A stretch of DNA of 64,000 nucleotides, taken from assembly GCA_039177505.1 (NCBI GenBank), contig JBCDFR010000001.1, positions 1 through 64,000 on the forward strand. The letters run 5' to 3'. The position numbers and the translations under genes are program-made. The notes beneath the pieces were generated by a model. That model did not search any database and was not told the DNA's origin. It saw only the letters and a list, made by a program, of their open reading frames with translations. Origin of the DNA: JABSQH01 sp039177505. GTDB lineage: Bacteria > Actinomycetota > Acidimicrobiia > Acidimicrobiales > Ilumatobacteraceae. Positions 1 to 7,663 of this stretch are shown in pieces (the stretch's first letter is position 1; the number at the start of each line of letters is the position of its first letter).

Positions 1-1
1 C

Positions 2-607
2 GACTGCCCGACGCCGGGCGCCCGATGGCTGCACCCGGCGATGCTGGCGACGCTGGTGTACCGCTACGGCCCGCCGGGTATCGACGTTGCGGCACATCGC
101 ACCATGGCCAACGGTCAGTGCATGGTGCTGCGCCGTGCTCCCTTCCTTGCCGCGGACGGGTTGGCCAGCGTCTGCGGTGAGGTCGTCGAAGACATCGCCC
201 TAGCCCGACACTTGGCCTCGTCTGGCTGGCGCGTCGGGTTCCTCGATGGAGCGGACCTGCTGACGGTTCGGATGTTCGAGTCGTTCAGCGACACCTGGCA
301 TGGCTGGGGCCGTTCGATCGCGCTGCCGGGGGTGGAACACCCGCCGCAACAGCTCGCCGGCCTAGCCGTGGTTGCGCTTGCGCAGGCACTGCCGCTGTGG
401 CGCCTGCTCGCGGGGCGGGCCGATGCCGTCGACGGATTGCTGCTCGCACTACGCGTCGGCACCCTGGTCGGCACGCGCTCGGCGTATCTCGAGCGCGGTC
501 TCGGCTACTGGCTGAGCCCGCTGGCCGACGGCCTGGCAGCGGCGTCGTTGGCGCTCGGCATCGCCCGCCGCGGACCGCACCGCTGGCGCGGCCGCACCTA
601 CGCGTGA
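2..607 (+). CDS. Glycosyltransferase family 2, C-terminal part (cut by window edge)
   Basis: The reading frame is open to the first base, so the N-terminus lies outside the window. The visible 201 codons resemble the C-terminal half of a processive-type GT2 enzyme: an acidic VEDIALARHL segment, then GFLDGADLLTVRMFES and DTWHGWGRSIALPG (the position of the Q/RXXRW acceptor region), then two hydrophobic segments that would anchor it in the membrane. It presumably moves a sugar from a nucleotide-sugar donor to a lipid acceptor. A PlsY-like acyltransferase and a CrtA-like carotenoid oxygenase follow, so a carotenoid glycosyltransferase is the best guess. The family is fairly clear; the substrate is inference. 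Confidence 0.65.
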   Translation, partial: DCPTPGARWLHPAMLATLVYRYGPPGIDVAAHRTMANGQCMVLRRAPFLAADGLASVCGEVVEDIALARHLASSGWRVGFLDGADLLTVRMFESFSDTWHGWGRSIALPGVEHPPQQLAGLAVVALAQALPLWRLLAGRADAVDGLLLALRVGTLVGTRSAYLERGLGYWLSPLADGLAAASLALGIARRGPHRWRGRTYA

Positions 608-614
608 CGGGTGG

Positions 615-1208
615 TCATGCCGCGGATCGCGTGGCGGTCAGGAACCGCAGCCCGATGAAGGTCATCAGAACGCCGGTTGCGGCCGTGCGGTATGGCCCAT
701 CGATCACCAATTGAGCGATCGGGAACGCAACGATCGCGGCGCGTGCGGACCACGCGAACGAGCGCGTCACCAACATCACCACTGCGAGAACACCCAGCGC
801 GCACAGCGCAGCGGGCGGTGCGTAGACCGCGGCGCCTCCGACGAAGGTGAGCACACTGCGACCACCCTGAAAGCCGGCGAACAGTGGAAACGCATGGCCG
901 ACCATCGCTGCGCCGGTCGCCACGTAGGCCACGCCCCACACGCCGGGGTCGGCGAGAACAAGACCGATGACCGCGGCAGCCGCTCCTTTGGCGACATCGC
1001 CGACGAACACCGGAACCGCCGCTCGGCGACCAAGGGTCGTCTTGGCGTTCCAGTAGCCGGGGTTGCGGTCGCCGACGTCGCGCAGGTCGCCGGCGCCTCC
1101 TCGCCTAGCGACGAAATTGGCGACCGGCACCGAACCGATCAGGTATCCGGCGACCACAGCGACGACGACATCACCGGCGGTGCCGAACCACGAACCCACA
1201 CCGCTCAT
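615..1208 (-). CDS. plsY: PlsY-family glycerol-3-phosphate acyltransferase-like membrane protein
   Basis: A 197-residue polytopic membrane protein of normal PlsY length. PlsY transfers acyl groups from acyl phosphate to glycerol 3-phosphate. Visible family motifs are GYLIGSVPVANF near the N-terminus, GDRNPGYWNA (matching GS-NPGA-N), DVAKG, and GHAFPLFAGFQGGRSV. The last normally reads GGKGVAT, so the Lys-Gly pair is replaced by Arg-Ser. The ATG at 1206-1208 was chosen because the protein then begins MSGVGSW just before the first membrane helix. Only 25 bases separate it from the divergent CrtA-like gene, and the glycosyltransferase on the other side converges on it. A dedicated role in acylating a carotenoid glycoside is possible but unproven. 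Confidence 0.75.
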   Translation of the reverse strand: MSGVGSWFGTAGDVVVAVVAGYLIGSVPVANFVARRGGAGDLRDVGDRNPGYWNAKTTLGRRAAVPVFVGDVAKGAAAAVIGLVLADPGVWGVAYVATGAAMVGHAFPLFAGFQGGRSVLTFVGGAAVYAPPAALCALGVLAVVMLVTRSFAWSARAAIVAFPIAQLVIDGPYRTAATGVLMTFIGLRFLTATRSAA

Positions 1209-1233
1209 CTTGCCGTGCCAGCATGGCCGCGCC

Positions 1234-1944
1234 ATGACTCGCGTCGCGTCGTTCCATCTCGTCAGCGAGACCCGCTGGTTGACACCATTCGCGCTCGCTC
1301 GCCTGGCGACCGACCGGCCACGCCTGGCCCGAGTGAACGGGCTGCGCTTCTGGCGGCTCCTCGGCACCGCCCACGGCGACGACACCGCCGGTGGTGCCGA
1401 CCTGCACCGCACTGCGTTGTTCGCCGTGTGGGATGACGAGGCCGACCTCGACGCGTTCCTGCGCACGCACCGCATCGCCCAGCGGTGGCACGCCGCCGCC
1501 GAGGCGTGGCACGTCCGGCTGCGTGGCGCCGGCGGGCACGGAACGTGGCGCGGTGTCGACGTGCTCGATGGTCTCGTTCCTGGTGCCGACGACGGGCCGG
1601 TGGCGATCATCACCCGCGCCGACGTTCGTCGACGGTCGTGGCGCACGTTCCGCGACGCCGCTCGGGTGGTCGACACCGAATTGCACCAGTCCGATGGACT
1701 CCTCGCCGTCGTCGGCGTGGGCGAAGCGCCGATCGGCCGACTCGGCACCTTCAGCCTGTGGAACTCGCTCGACGAGGCCGCCGCCTTTGCCCGCCGATCT
1801 CCCGAACACGTCAAGGTGATCCGCCGCACACGGCGTGAGCGGTGGTACGGAGAGGAGTTGTTCGCTCGCTTCGAGCCGTACGACGCCGTGGGTTCGTGGA
1901 ACGGGCGCAATCCCCTCGACGGTCAACGGCCCGAGCGCCGATAG
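1234..1944 (+). CDS. Spheroidene monooxygenase (CrtA)-like protein
   Basis: A 236-residue protein with the conserved run of the CrtA family: an N-terminal ALARLATDRPRLARVNGLRFWRL-type region, a central DGPVAIITRADVR, then VGVGEAPIGRLGTFSLW and the C-terminal WYGEELFARFEPY-GSWNGRNPL. CrtA enzymes add a keto group to acyclic carotenoids. The ATG at 1234 was preferred to upstream in-frame codons because it begins MTRVASFHLV, the family N-terminus, and avoids overlap with the divergent PlsY-like gene. No Shine-Dalgarno sequence or TANNNT box is obvious. With the flanking glycosyltransferase and acyltransferase it suggests the edge of a carotenoid glycoside (ester) locus. Some CrtA relatives have unknown substrates. 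Confidence 0.75.
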   Translation: MTRVASFHLVSETRWLTPFALARLATDRPRLARVNGLRFWRLLGTAHGDDTAGGADLHRTALFAVWDDEADLDAFLRTHRIAQRWHAAAEAWHVRLRGAGGHGTWRGVDVLDGLVPGADDGPVAIITRADVRRRSWRTFRDAARVVDTELHQSDGLLAVVGVGEAPIGRLGTFSLWNSLDEAAAFARRSPEHVKVIRRTRRERWYGEELFARFEPYDAVGSWNGRNPLDGQRPERR

Positions 1945-1957
1945 CATCTCGGGCTGC

Positions 1958-2033
<76 letters not shown>

Positions 2034-2116
2034 CGTCTCCGATGAACGAGCTTCGGTAGGCCGACCGAAGCGGCCGCCGCTGAGACCGCCCCGTCGCGGC
2101 GCAGTTCGGGAACCAG

Positions 2117-2374
2117 TCAGTTGTTGATGAAGCTGGCGTCGCCGTCGCCGTTGACGGAGACGTTCCCTTCCTGGGGCGACCGACTGTTGAAGATGAAGGC
2201 CTGGCCACCAACCACGGCATCGAGTTGATCGTCATCGAGTTCGTGGTGATGACTGTCGCCCGCATCGGCAAGAATCTCTCGGCGCTCGTCGGGCTGTGCG
2301 GCTGCGAGCTTGGCGCCGAGCGCTTCGTCGCCCTGCAGACGCTCGGTCAACCGGTCGCTGGGGTTCGTCTCCAT
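2117..2374 (-). CDS. Nif11-type leader peptide / RiPP precursor with double-glycine motif
   Basis: An 85-residue peptide. Residues 7-40 match the Nif11 (nitrogen-fixation-11-like) leader of natural-product precursors: DRLTERLQGDEALGAKLAA, then an acidic helix and ADAG. It ends in the acidic ELDDDQLDAVVGG, the double-glycine signal used by C39-peptidase ABC exporters. Cleavage after Gly57 would free a 28-residue core rich in Asn, Ser, Gly and Asp, beginning QAFIFNSRS, with no Cys or Thr. A -10-like TACTAT at 2381-2386 lies six bases before the ATG, consistent with a leaderless transcript. No maturase, LanM-like, radical-SAM or C39 transporter gene lies within the window, so it is an orphan precursor. 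Leader assignment is strong; processing is inference. Confidence 0.72.
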   Translation of the reverse strand: METNPSDRLTERLQGDEALGAKLAAAQPDERREILADAGDSHHHELDDDQLDAVVGGQAFIFNSRSPQEGNVSVNGDGDASFINN

Positions 2375-2380
2375 GCACCG

Positions 2381-2386
2381 ATAGTA
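2381..2386 (-). promoter_or_regulatory. -10-like box of the Nif11-type precursor gene
   Basis: On the minus strand this reads TACTAT, six bases before the ATG of the peptide precursor. The spacing matches the TANNNT boxes in front of many other genes here and implies a leaderless mRNA. No -35 element was recognised. Confidence 0.5.
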
Positions 2387-2453
2387 GTTTCCGTGGACCG
2401 CCGACGTGCGCGGCGGCGCCCGATCATGAGCACGGTCGACCGACGCTGGCCGG

Positions 2454-2936
2454 CTAGTGCTGGCCGCGACGCTCGTCCGCTGTCCCGAAGCCCGTGTGCT
2501 CGGTTCTCGACTCGTAGCTCTCGAGTTCTTGAAAGAGCGTGATCTGCAGCGCCGCCGGCGCGTTGAGCCGCGAGTTCAGCGAACGCCAGGGGGTCTCGGT
2601 TGGTTCTGCCACCACCTCGGCTCCCGCAGATCGAAGATCATCGGTGACGCTGGCCGTATCGGCCACCTCGAAGGCAACTCTGATGCGTTCGCTGGTGTGA
2701 CCGCCGGCTTCGACGGCGTCGATCATGCGCTTCTGTTCTGGGTTGGCGATCTCGAGCGTGGCCCTGCCCGCGTTCAGGATCGCCACGCGTGCGCCGCCGT
2801 CACCCTCGAATGCGGCTTGTTCGTGCAGACCCAGCACGTCGCGGTAGAAGTGCACCGCGGTTTCGTATTCAGTCGCTTCGACGACCAGACGCAGTTGGGC
2901 GACAGTCGACGGCTCGGTCGGTTCAATTGTGGACAT
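2454..2936 (-). CDS. VOC (glyoxalase/bleomycin-resistance) family protein
   Basis: A 160-residue single-module VOC protein. The opening VAQLRLVVEATEYETAVHFYRDVLGL is the typical first strand-helix of the fold, followed by GARVAILNAGRATLEIA and a second half with RIRVAFEVADTASVTDDLRSAGAEVV. These proteins bind a metal and act as lyases, dioxygenases or drug-binding proteins; the substrate here cannot be told. The ATG at 2936 was chosen over an upstream TTG because TACCGT stands eight bases before it, the leaderless arrangement seen elsewhere. It lies between the peptide precursor and the CAP-like protein, all on the minus strand with gaps of 52 to 79 bases. Confidence 0.8.
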   Translation of the reverse strand: MSTIEPTEPSTVAQLRLVVEATEYETAVHFYRDVLGLHEQAAFEGDGGARVAILNAGRATLEIANPEQKRMIDAVEAGGHTSERIRVAFEVADTASVTDDLRSAGAEVVAEPTETPWRSLNSRLNAPAALQITLFQELESYESRTEHTGFGTADERRGQH

Positions 2937-2988
2937 GGGCAGGAACGGTACGAGCTGCAAGCGACAGGCGACGTCGAATGCAGACCGG

Positions 2989-3945
2989 TCAGCATGTGTT
3001 GCCGTAGAACAAGACCACGTTCATGAAGCCGTTGGCGATCGGACCGATGGTAGCCGTGCCGAAAATGCACCGCCGGCCGGGATCGATCATCGCGCCGCCA
3101 TGGTCGACCAAGCCGACCGTGTCGTTGTGCTGACGACCTGATGCCGACCGACGGGCCACCTCGTGAGGCGACCACAGGTCGTCGTCGTCATCATCGGCGG
3201 TCGGGGAATGGCTGATACTGCCAACCAATAGTGTCCCCCCGGCCTGCTCGGCGGTCCCTCCTCCAACGATGTCACCACGTTCTCCGTACCCGGAGTGGCC
3301 CGACTGACCGAGGTAGGTCGCCTGCATGGCCACCATCTGTTCAGCGCTCCACATCCGGAGCGGCTCGATCCCGCGGGCTTGCCGTTCGCAGTTGGCGTAC
3401 AGCATCAAGTAGAAGCCGACCTCCCACATCATCTGTCCATCGACGTGTTCACCGCCCAGGCTCTCGCCGACGAATCCGGGATTGGGGGGCGCGGGCACGG
3501 TGTGCAAGTCGACGAACTTGCACTTCGCATCCCCAGGGTTCGTCGCCTCGGCGAGAAACTCCTGCGGGACCTCGATCGGGTTGTCGCGAAGCGGCAGATC
3601 GCCGGTCGGGGCATCGCCACCCGTTGACCCTCCTCCGGCACCGCTCCCGCCCGAGCCGGTACCACTCCCAGCCGAGCCGGTACCACTCCCAGCCGAGCCC
3701 ACTCCATCCGAAGCGTCCGCAGTCAACCCGATTCGGACGGCAGGGCGCAGGTTGCCGCCAGCAGGCGCGCTGACCTGTGTCACCGCGCCGGCGACCAGCG
3801 CCGATGGAACGATCGCGGCGACCCCCACCAGTGCGGCGAACACCGGTGCCCACCGCGCAGCTGACCGGGGTCGAATCGGCGCGAGGTCGTCAGCGATCGA
3901 GTGGTTCGTGGCGGGCGAGGGGTCTCTCATCTTCGATCCATCCAT
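2989..3945 (-). CDS. Secreted CAP/SCP-like domain protein with Gly-Ser-Thr repeat linker
   Basis: A 318-residue exported protein. A hydrophobic segment (APVFAALVGVAAIVPSALVAG) near residue 40 looks like a signal anchor. It is followed by a low-complexity GSAGSGTGSAGSGTGSGG linker encoded by a 21-bp tandem repeat. The C-terminal half has CAP-like features: LMLYANCERQARGIEPLRMW, GHSGYGERGDIVGGGT, SPHEVARR and a final NVVLFYGNTC strand, with a run of Asp residues before SPH. The match is weaker than in textbook CAP proteins. Two in-frame ATGs (3945 and 3930) are possible; neither has a strong ribosome site, though GGATGG precedes the second. Function unknown; a cell-wall or extracellular role is likely. 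Confidence 0.6.
   Translation of the reverse strand: MDGSKMRDPSPATNHSIADDLAPIRPRSAARWAPVFAALVGVAAIVPSALVAGAVTQVSAPAGGNLRPAVRIGLTADASDGVGSAGSGTGSAGSGTGSGGSGAGGGSTGGDAPTGDLPLRDNPIEVPQEFLAEATNPGDAKCKFVDLHTVPAPPNPGFVGESLGGEHVDGQMMWEVGFYLMLYANCERQARGIEPLRMWSAEQMVAMQATYLGQSGHSGYGERGDIVGGGTAEQAGGTLLVGSISHSPTADDDDDDLWSPHEVARRSASGRQHNDTVGLVDHGGAMIDPGRRCIFGTATIGPIANGFMNVVLFYGNTC
3653..3694 (-). repeat. 21-bp tandem repeat inside the CAP-like gene
   Basis: Two perfect 21-bp copies (3653-3673 and 3674-3694) with degenerate partial copies on both sides. They encode a Gly-Ser-Thr-Ala linker in the secreted protein. Such repeats can change copy number by slippage without breaking the frame. Confidence 0.85.
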
Positions 3946-4054
3946 CTGGGAGCAGAACCACGCGCCCGCTGCGCGGCCATGACGGAATCGCCGGAGCGTA
4001 GCGCGTCGGTCAGGTCGGGGCGCGGGCCCCGGCGCCGACCCGCCCACCGTTCTC

Positions 4055-4099
4055 TTCGCGGAGACGTGCGAAAAACGCACGGAAGCCCCGGGATTCTGG
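4055..4099. repeat. 45-bp dispersed repeat, copy 1, with hairpin
   Basis: About 35 of 45 positions match the segment at 12849-12893 without gaps. The core carries an inverted repeat CGTGCG-AAAAA-CGCACG followed by GAA, one variable base and CCCCGG. This copy sits between the stop of the fused oxidoreductase/methyltransferase gene and the CAP-like gene, so it could be a terminator or a small mobile repeat. Confidence 0.55.
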
Positions 4100-4118
4100 T
4101 GGGCGGCGTGGCGGTGAT

Positions 4119-5771
4119 CTACCTGGCCGCGTTCGACGGAGTCGAGTCGGTACCCGCGCGGTGCGCCCGCAACACGACATCATCGACGTGGTGGTGCGCA
4201 GACGCCGCACCGGGCGGACGTGTGCGGGTCTCGTGAACATCGACGTGCCACTGCGGGTGGTTGTCGATCGCCGCGGCGATCTCGTCGACCCCGACGAACG
4301 CGTCCGGGTCGAACATACGGGTCTGCTCGGCGACATCGACCGGCTCGCGCCACGGAGTGCGGTCGTGAGCGACCGCCAGCAACGTGCCCCCAGGAGCGAC
4401 GGCGCCGAGCAGATTCGAGAGCGCCCGCCCGTCAGGGGTGCGGTGGATCGAGCCGTACTGCATCGACACCAGCTCGAACTCGCGTGTGCCGAACGCGCCG
4501 AGCTCGTTGACATCGACGTGCACGGACTCGACCTCGAGACCGCGCGCTTCGGCCGCGGCAGCAACACGCTCCAGCCCGCGCTCGGACACATCGCTTGCCG
4601 TCACCGCCCAGCCCCGTTCGGCCAGCCACATGGCATCGCCGCCCTCGCCAGCGCCGACATCGAGGACGCGTGCCGGAGCAAGATCGCTCACCTCAGCGAC
4701 GAGCGTTCCGTTGGGGTTGCCGCTCCACACGTCGCTGTCGCTGCCGTAGCGGCGATCCCAGTCGGTCTGATCCGGCGACAGTCGCGCTGCGCGGTGCAGG
4801 TCGTCATCGGCGAGATCGAACGCGATCATCGCTCCGACGCGACCGCCGTGCGCGGCGGCCTGAAGTACCTGCATAGTGGGGTCGGTTGCGTTTCCGGCGG
4901 CGTACACCCCGGTGACGCTGGTCTGGCCGGTCGGATCGACCTCAATCAGGTGGCCGGCACCGGAGTCGTGCGGCGCAGTCGAGGGACCGACTCCGGCGAA
5001 CGGCTCGGTGCGTGGTCGAAACGTCGGCCCGACGACGACAGCGTCAGCAGGGATGACCGTTCCGTTCGCGAGCTCGACGCCCGCGATCTCTCCGTCGGCG
5101 CGGTCGACGATCCGGCGTACCTCCGCAGGCACGACGTCGACGCCGCTGTCGACGAGTTGATCGATGCGGTCATCGGCGACGAGCGCAGCGTCATGGACGA
5201 CGACGGTGAGCTCCTTGGCCAGCTGGCGGAACAGCACGGCCTGATGGAACCCCATCGGGTGGGTGACGATCTGGACGATCGCGGCGTCGCGCACCTCGTA
5301 GCCGTGACAGAACGGGCAGTGGATCACACCTCCGCCCCAGTGAGCCCGAACGCCGTCGATGTTCGGCAACACGTCGATCAGCCCGGTCGCTGCGAGCACC
5401 CGCCGTGCGACGATGCGGTGCCCTCCGCCGACCTCGACCTGGAACCAGCCGTCGTCGCGCTGCTCGACCGATTGCGCCCGTCCAGTGAGCACCTCGCCGC
5501 CGTACGACCGCACCTCGGCCCGGCCTCGCGCCGTGAGATCGGTCGGTGCCGCACCGTCCCAGCCGAGGTAGCCATGCATGTGTTTCGCAGGCGCGTTCCG
5601 TGGTGTTCCATCGTCGACGACGATCACAGAGCGGCGTTGACGTACGAGTTGCAGCGCCGCTGCCAGGCCTGCCGCCGACCCGCCGACGACAGCGACATCG
5701 CAGTGCCGGTCGATCGTTCGGGGCATCGCGGAAGTGCTCGCTCGATCCTCGTTCGTGACATGTTCAGGCAT
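4119..5771 (-). CDS. Bifunctional thioredoxin-reductase-like FAD oxidoreductase / SAM methyltransferase
   Basis: A 550-residue fusion. Residues about 20-320 form a thioredoxin-reductase-like flavoprotein: VVGGSAAGLAAALQL for FAD, the redox pair CPFC near residues 152-155, and TSVTGVYAAGNATDP, the second FAD motif. From about residue 350 a class I methyltransferase begins, with ARVLDVGAGEGGDAMWLAERGW for SAM binding. Fusions of this layout occur in actinobacteria; their substrate is unknown, but a thiol or metalloid detoxification role is plausible. The ATG at 5771 has TACCGT seven bases upstream on the minus strand. An XRE-cupin regulator is divergent across 81 bases and is the likely controller. 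Confidence 0.85.
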   Translation of the reverse strand: MPEHVTNEDRASTSAMPRTIDRHCDVAVVGGSAAGLAAALQLVRQRRSVIVVDDGTPRNAPAKHMHGYLGWDGAAPTDLTARGRAEVRSYGGEVLTGRAQSVEQRDDGWFQVEVGGGHRIVARRVLAATGLIDVLPNIDGVRAHWGGGVIHCPFCHGYEVRDAAIVQIVTHPMGFHQAVLFRQLAKELTVVVHDAALVADDRIDQLVDSGVDVVPAEVRRIVDRADGEIAGVELANGTVIPADAVVVGPTFRPRTEPFAGVGPSTAPHDSGAGHLIEVDPTGQTSVTGVYAAGNATDPTMQVLQAAAHGGRVGAMIAFDLADDDLHRAARLSPDQTDWDRRYGSDSDVWSGNPNGTLVAEVSDLAPARVLDVGAGEGGDAMWLAERGWAVTASDVSERGLERVAAAAEARGLEVESVHVDVNELGAFGTREFELVSMQYGSIHRTPDGRALSNLLGAVAPGGTLLAVAHDRTPWREPVDVAEQTRMFDPDAFVGVDEIAAAIDNHPQWHVDVHETRTRPPGAASAHHHVDDVVLRAHRAGTDSTPSNAAR

Positions 5772-5801
5772 GTCGAGCACGGTACGGGGGCCATGCCTAC
5801 A

Positions 5802-5828
5802 TTGCATAGTAGTTTGCTATATTCGCAA
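5802..5828 (+). promoter_or_regulatory. Candidate operator between the fused enzyme and its XRE-cupin regulator
   Basis: This AT-rich stretch in a GC-rich genome contains TTGCATAG (5802-5809), TTGCTATA (5814-5821) and GCAA (5825-5828). It can be read as two direct TTGC half-sites or as the inverted pair TTGC-N7-GCAA. It lies between the TACCGT box of the minus-strand gene and the AGGAGGGG ribosome site of the regulator, where an autoregulatory site is expected. The assignment is inference. Confidence 0.45.
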
Positions 5829-5852
5829 GCTCGTGGGATCTCAGGAGGGGGT

Positions 5853-6407
5853 ATGGCAGTTGACAATGTGGAAGTGATGGTGCGCACGCGGCTGCGCAGC
5901 CTGCGCACCACGATGGGGTACTCGCTCGATGATCTCGCCGGGCGGACTGGACTCAATGCGTCAACGATCAGTCGGGTCGAGACCGGGCGACGGAACCTGA
6001 GCCTCGACGTGCTCAAACCGCTCGCCGACGCACTCCAGATCAGCCTCGATGTATTGCTCGCCGCCGACGGCGACGACGACGTCGTGATCCGCCCGACACC
6101 GAATCACGACTCCGCGCGGACCACCTGGCTACTCAGCCGACCGGACGGTCGCACCATCGCCGTGAAGATGCGCCTCGAACCGACCAGCGAGCCCCCGGAG
6201 CAACGCGTCCACCTCGGTCACGACTGGTTCGTCGTCATCGAAGGCACGGTGCGTCTGTGGCTCGGCGACCGCCAGATCGATGTGGCCACCGGAGAAGCAG
6301 CCGAGTTCGCCACCATGACGCCTCACGCCATCGGAGCACTCGATGAGCCGGCCGAAGTGGTGATGACGTTCGACCGCGATGGTCATCGTGCCCACGTCCA
6401 TCACTGA
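5853..6407 (+). CDS. XRE-family regulator with C-terminal cupin sensor domain
   Basis: A 184-residue two-domain regulator. Residues about 10-65 form a lambda-repressor-like helix-turn-helix (LRTTMGYSLDDLAGRTGLN, STISRVETGRRNLSLDVL). Residues about 105-180 form a cupin barrel with HLGHDWFVVIEGTVRLWLG and TPHAIGALDEPAEV, which would bind a small effector. The start is clear: CAGGAGGGGG at 5842-5851 precedes the ATG by a few bases. Relatives of this architecture repress or activate a neighbouring metabolic gene and their own gene. The only divergent partner is the FAD oxidoreductase/methyltransferase fusion, so that is the likely target. Confidence 0.88.
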   Translation: MAVDNVEVMVRTRLRSLRTTMGYSLDDLAGRTGLNASTISRVETGRRNLSLDVLKPLADALQISLDVLLAADGDDDVVIRPTPNHDSARTTWLLSRPDGRTIAVKMRLEPTSEPPEQRVHLGHDWFVVIEGTVRLWLGDRQIDVATGEAAEFATMTPHAIGALDEPAEVVMTFDRDGHRAHVHH

Positions 6408-6549
6408 GTTCGCAGTCTGCATCGACATCGCCGCAGCGAGCATCGGCAACGGTGCGGCCGGCGTCAACCGACGTCTGTCCGGTGCTGCCCCGCCAGCCAT
6501 GCCAGTGTCTTGCAGGCGGACGCTCGACGAATCGGTGGGAACCGGCCGC

Positions 6550-7617
6550 TCAATCCGCCGGATAGAGCAACGTCACGAAGCCAGCGCCATGTCCGGGCTG
6601 CAAGTCGTCGGCGATGAGCGAAGCATCGAGCGGGCTGGCCGTTGGCGCAGCACCGACTGAACCACCGGCACCTCCACCACCGTTGCGTTCCCCGCCAGCG
6701 CCGCCACCGTATCCGCCGCCACCTTGCGCATGAACGCTCGTCTGACCGCCGCGTCCAGCTTCGTAGCCGGGGGCGGGGTTGTTGCCGTACTTGTCCTGCC
6801 AGTTGTTCCCGCCTCCGATGCCACCGATTCCTGCCACCCCGTTGCTCCGAGAGTCACCCGGCTGCACGCCTCCGACGCCATGGCCGCCGCCATGTCCGGG
6901 GTTGCCCAGATCCACACGCCCACCGCAGGCACCGTCGATATTCCCGTGCTGACCGTCGGTACCAACACCGTAGGCCACCGTCGGGTTCGCACCCGGAGCG
7001 CTGATGTCTGCAATGGCCGCATCGGCGAATCCACCATCACCGCCACTTCCTGCGCCGCAGTAGATTGTCGCCTTCCAGGGGGTGGCGATTCCCTGTGATC
7101 CGCCGCCGCCGCCAATCGCGAAGACGTCGTTGAAATCGCCGTGCTCGATCGGCTGAGCCATCACCACGGTCGCCGCCCCACCGAGACGATGGTTCGCCGT
7201 GGACCGCCGGGTCTGCATGTACACATAGAACTGCTCAGAGAGGTCCGCTCCGGCAACGACCGTGCGAGCCGCTCCGCCCCAGCCGGCACGACCCTCGTGG
7301 GCCTGGTCTGCAATGGACCCCGCTGCGCCCGTCGCAGTGATGATCACCGGTGTGTCGGACTCGATATTTCCCGACAGCGCATCGAGGGCGACGACGCCGC
7401 TCGCCGAGATGGTGCACTCCCAATACCGCTCCCTGTCGGCGCCGTCGATTCGCACGAAACAATCGGCCGGAGCGGAAACATCGTGTTCGACGAATCGTGC
7501 GTCGGCCGATGATCCGACGAGGACCAGTGAGACCGCGAGGCCCGCAACAACAGACAACCTGACTGCAGAACGCCCGCAGCTGGCCGTAGCTCTCGCATCC
7601 GATGGCGATGCTGGCAT
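6550..7617 (-). CDS. Secreted glycine-rich protein of unknown function
   Basis: A 355-residue protein with a Sec-type signal (SAVRLSVVAGLAVSLVLVGSSADA), a short conserved-looking region with two Cys (DCFVRIDGADRERYWECTI), then a long region very rich in Gly, Asn and Asp (GGGGGSQG, GHGGGHGVGG, GGGGYGGGAGGE). Two further Cys occur in the glycine-rich half. The ATG at 7617 is well supported by a Shine-Dalgarno CAGGAG five bases upstream; longer in-frame starts lack one. It resembles glycine-rich surface or matrix proteins of several actinobacteria, but I cannot name the family. It stands alone, convergent with the XRE-cupin gene. Confidence 0.7.
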   Translation of the reverse strand: MPASPSDARATASCGRSAVRLSVVAGLAVSLVLVGSSADARFVEHDVSAPADCFVRIDGADRERYWECTISASGVVALDALSGNIESDTPVIITATGAAGSIADQAHEGRAGWGGAARTVVAGADLSEQFYVYMQTRRSTANHRLGGAATVVMAQPIEHGDFNDVFAIGGGGGSQGIATPWKATIYCGAGSGGDGGFADAAIADISAPGANPTVAYGVGTDGQHGNIDGACGGRVDLGNPGHGGGHGVGGVQPGDSRSNGVAGIGGIGGGNNWQDKYGNNPAPGYEAGRGGQTSVHAQGGGGYGGGAGGERNGGGGAGGSVGAAPTASPLDASLIADDLQPGHGAGFVTLLYPAD

Positions 7618-7663
7618 GGAACTCCTGTCGTCACGTGGCTTCGAATTGGAGACTTGATTCCTC

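Noticed and set aside
4161..5852. N-terminal 564 codons of the long plus-strand frame leading into the XRE-cupin gene
   Set aside because: Antisense to the fused oxidoreductase gene. A strong Shine-Dalgarno at 5842-5851 places the true start at 5853.
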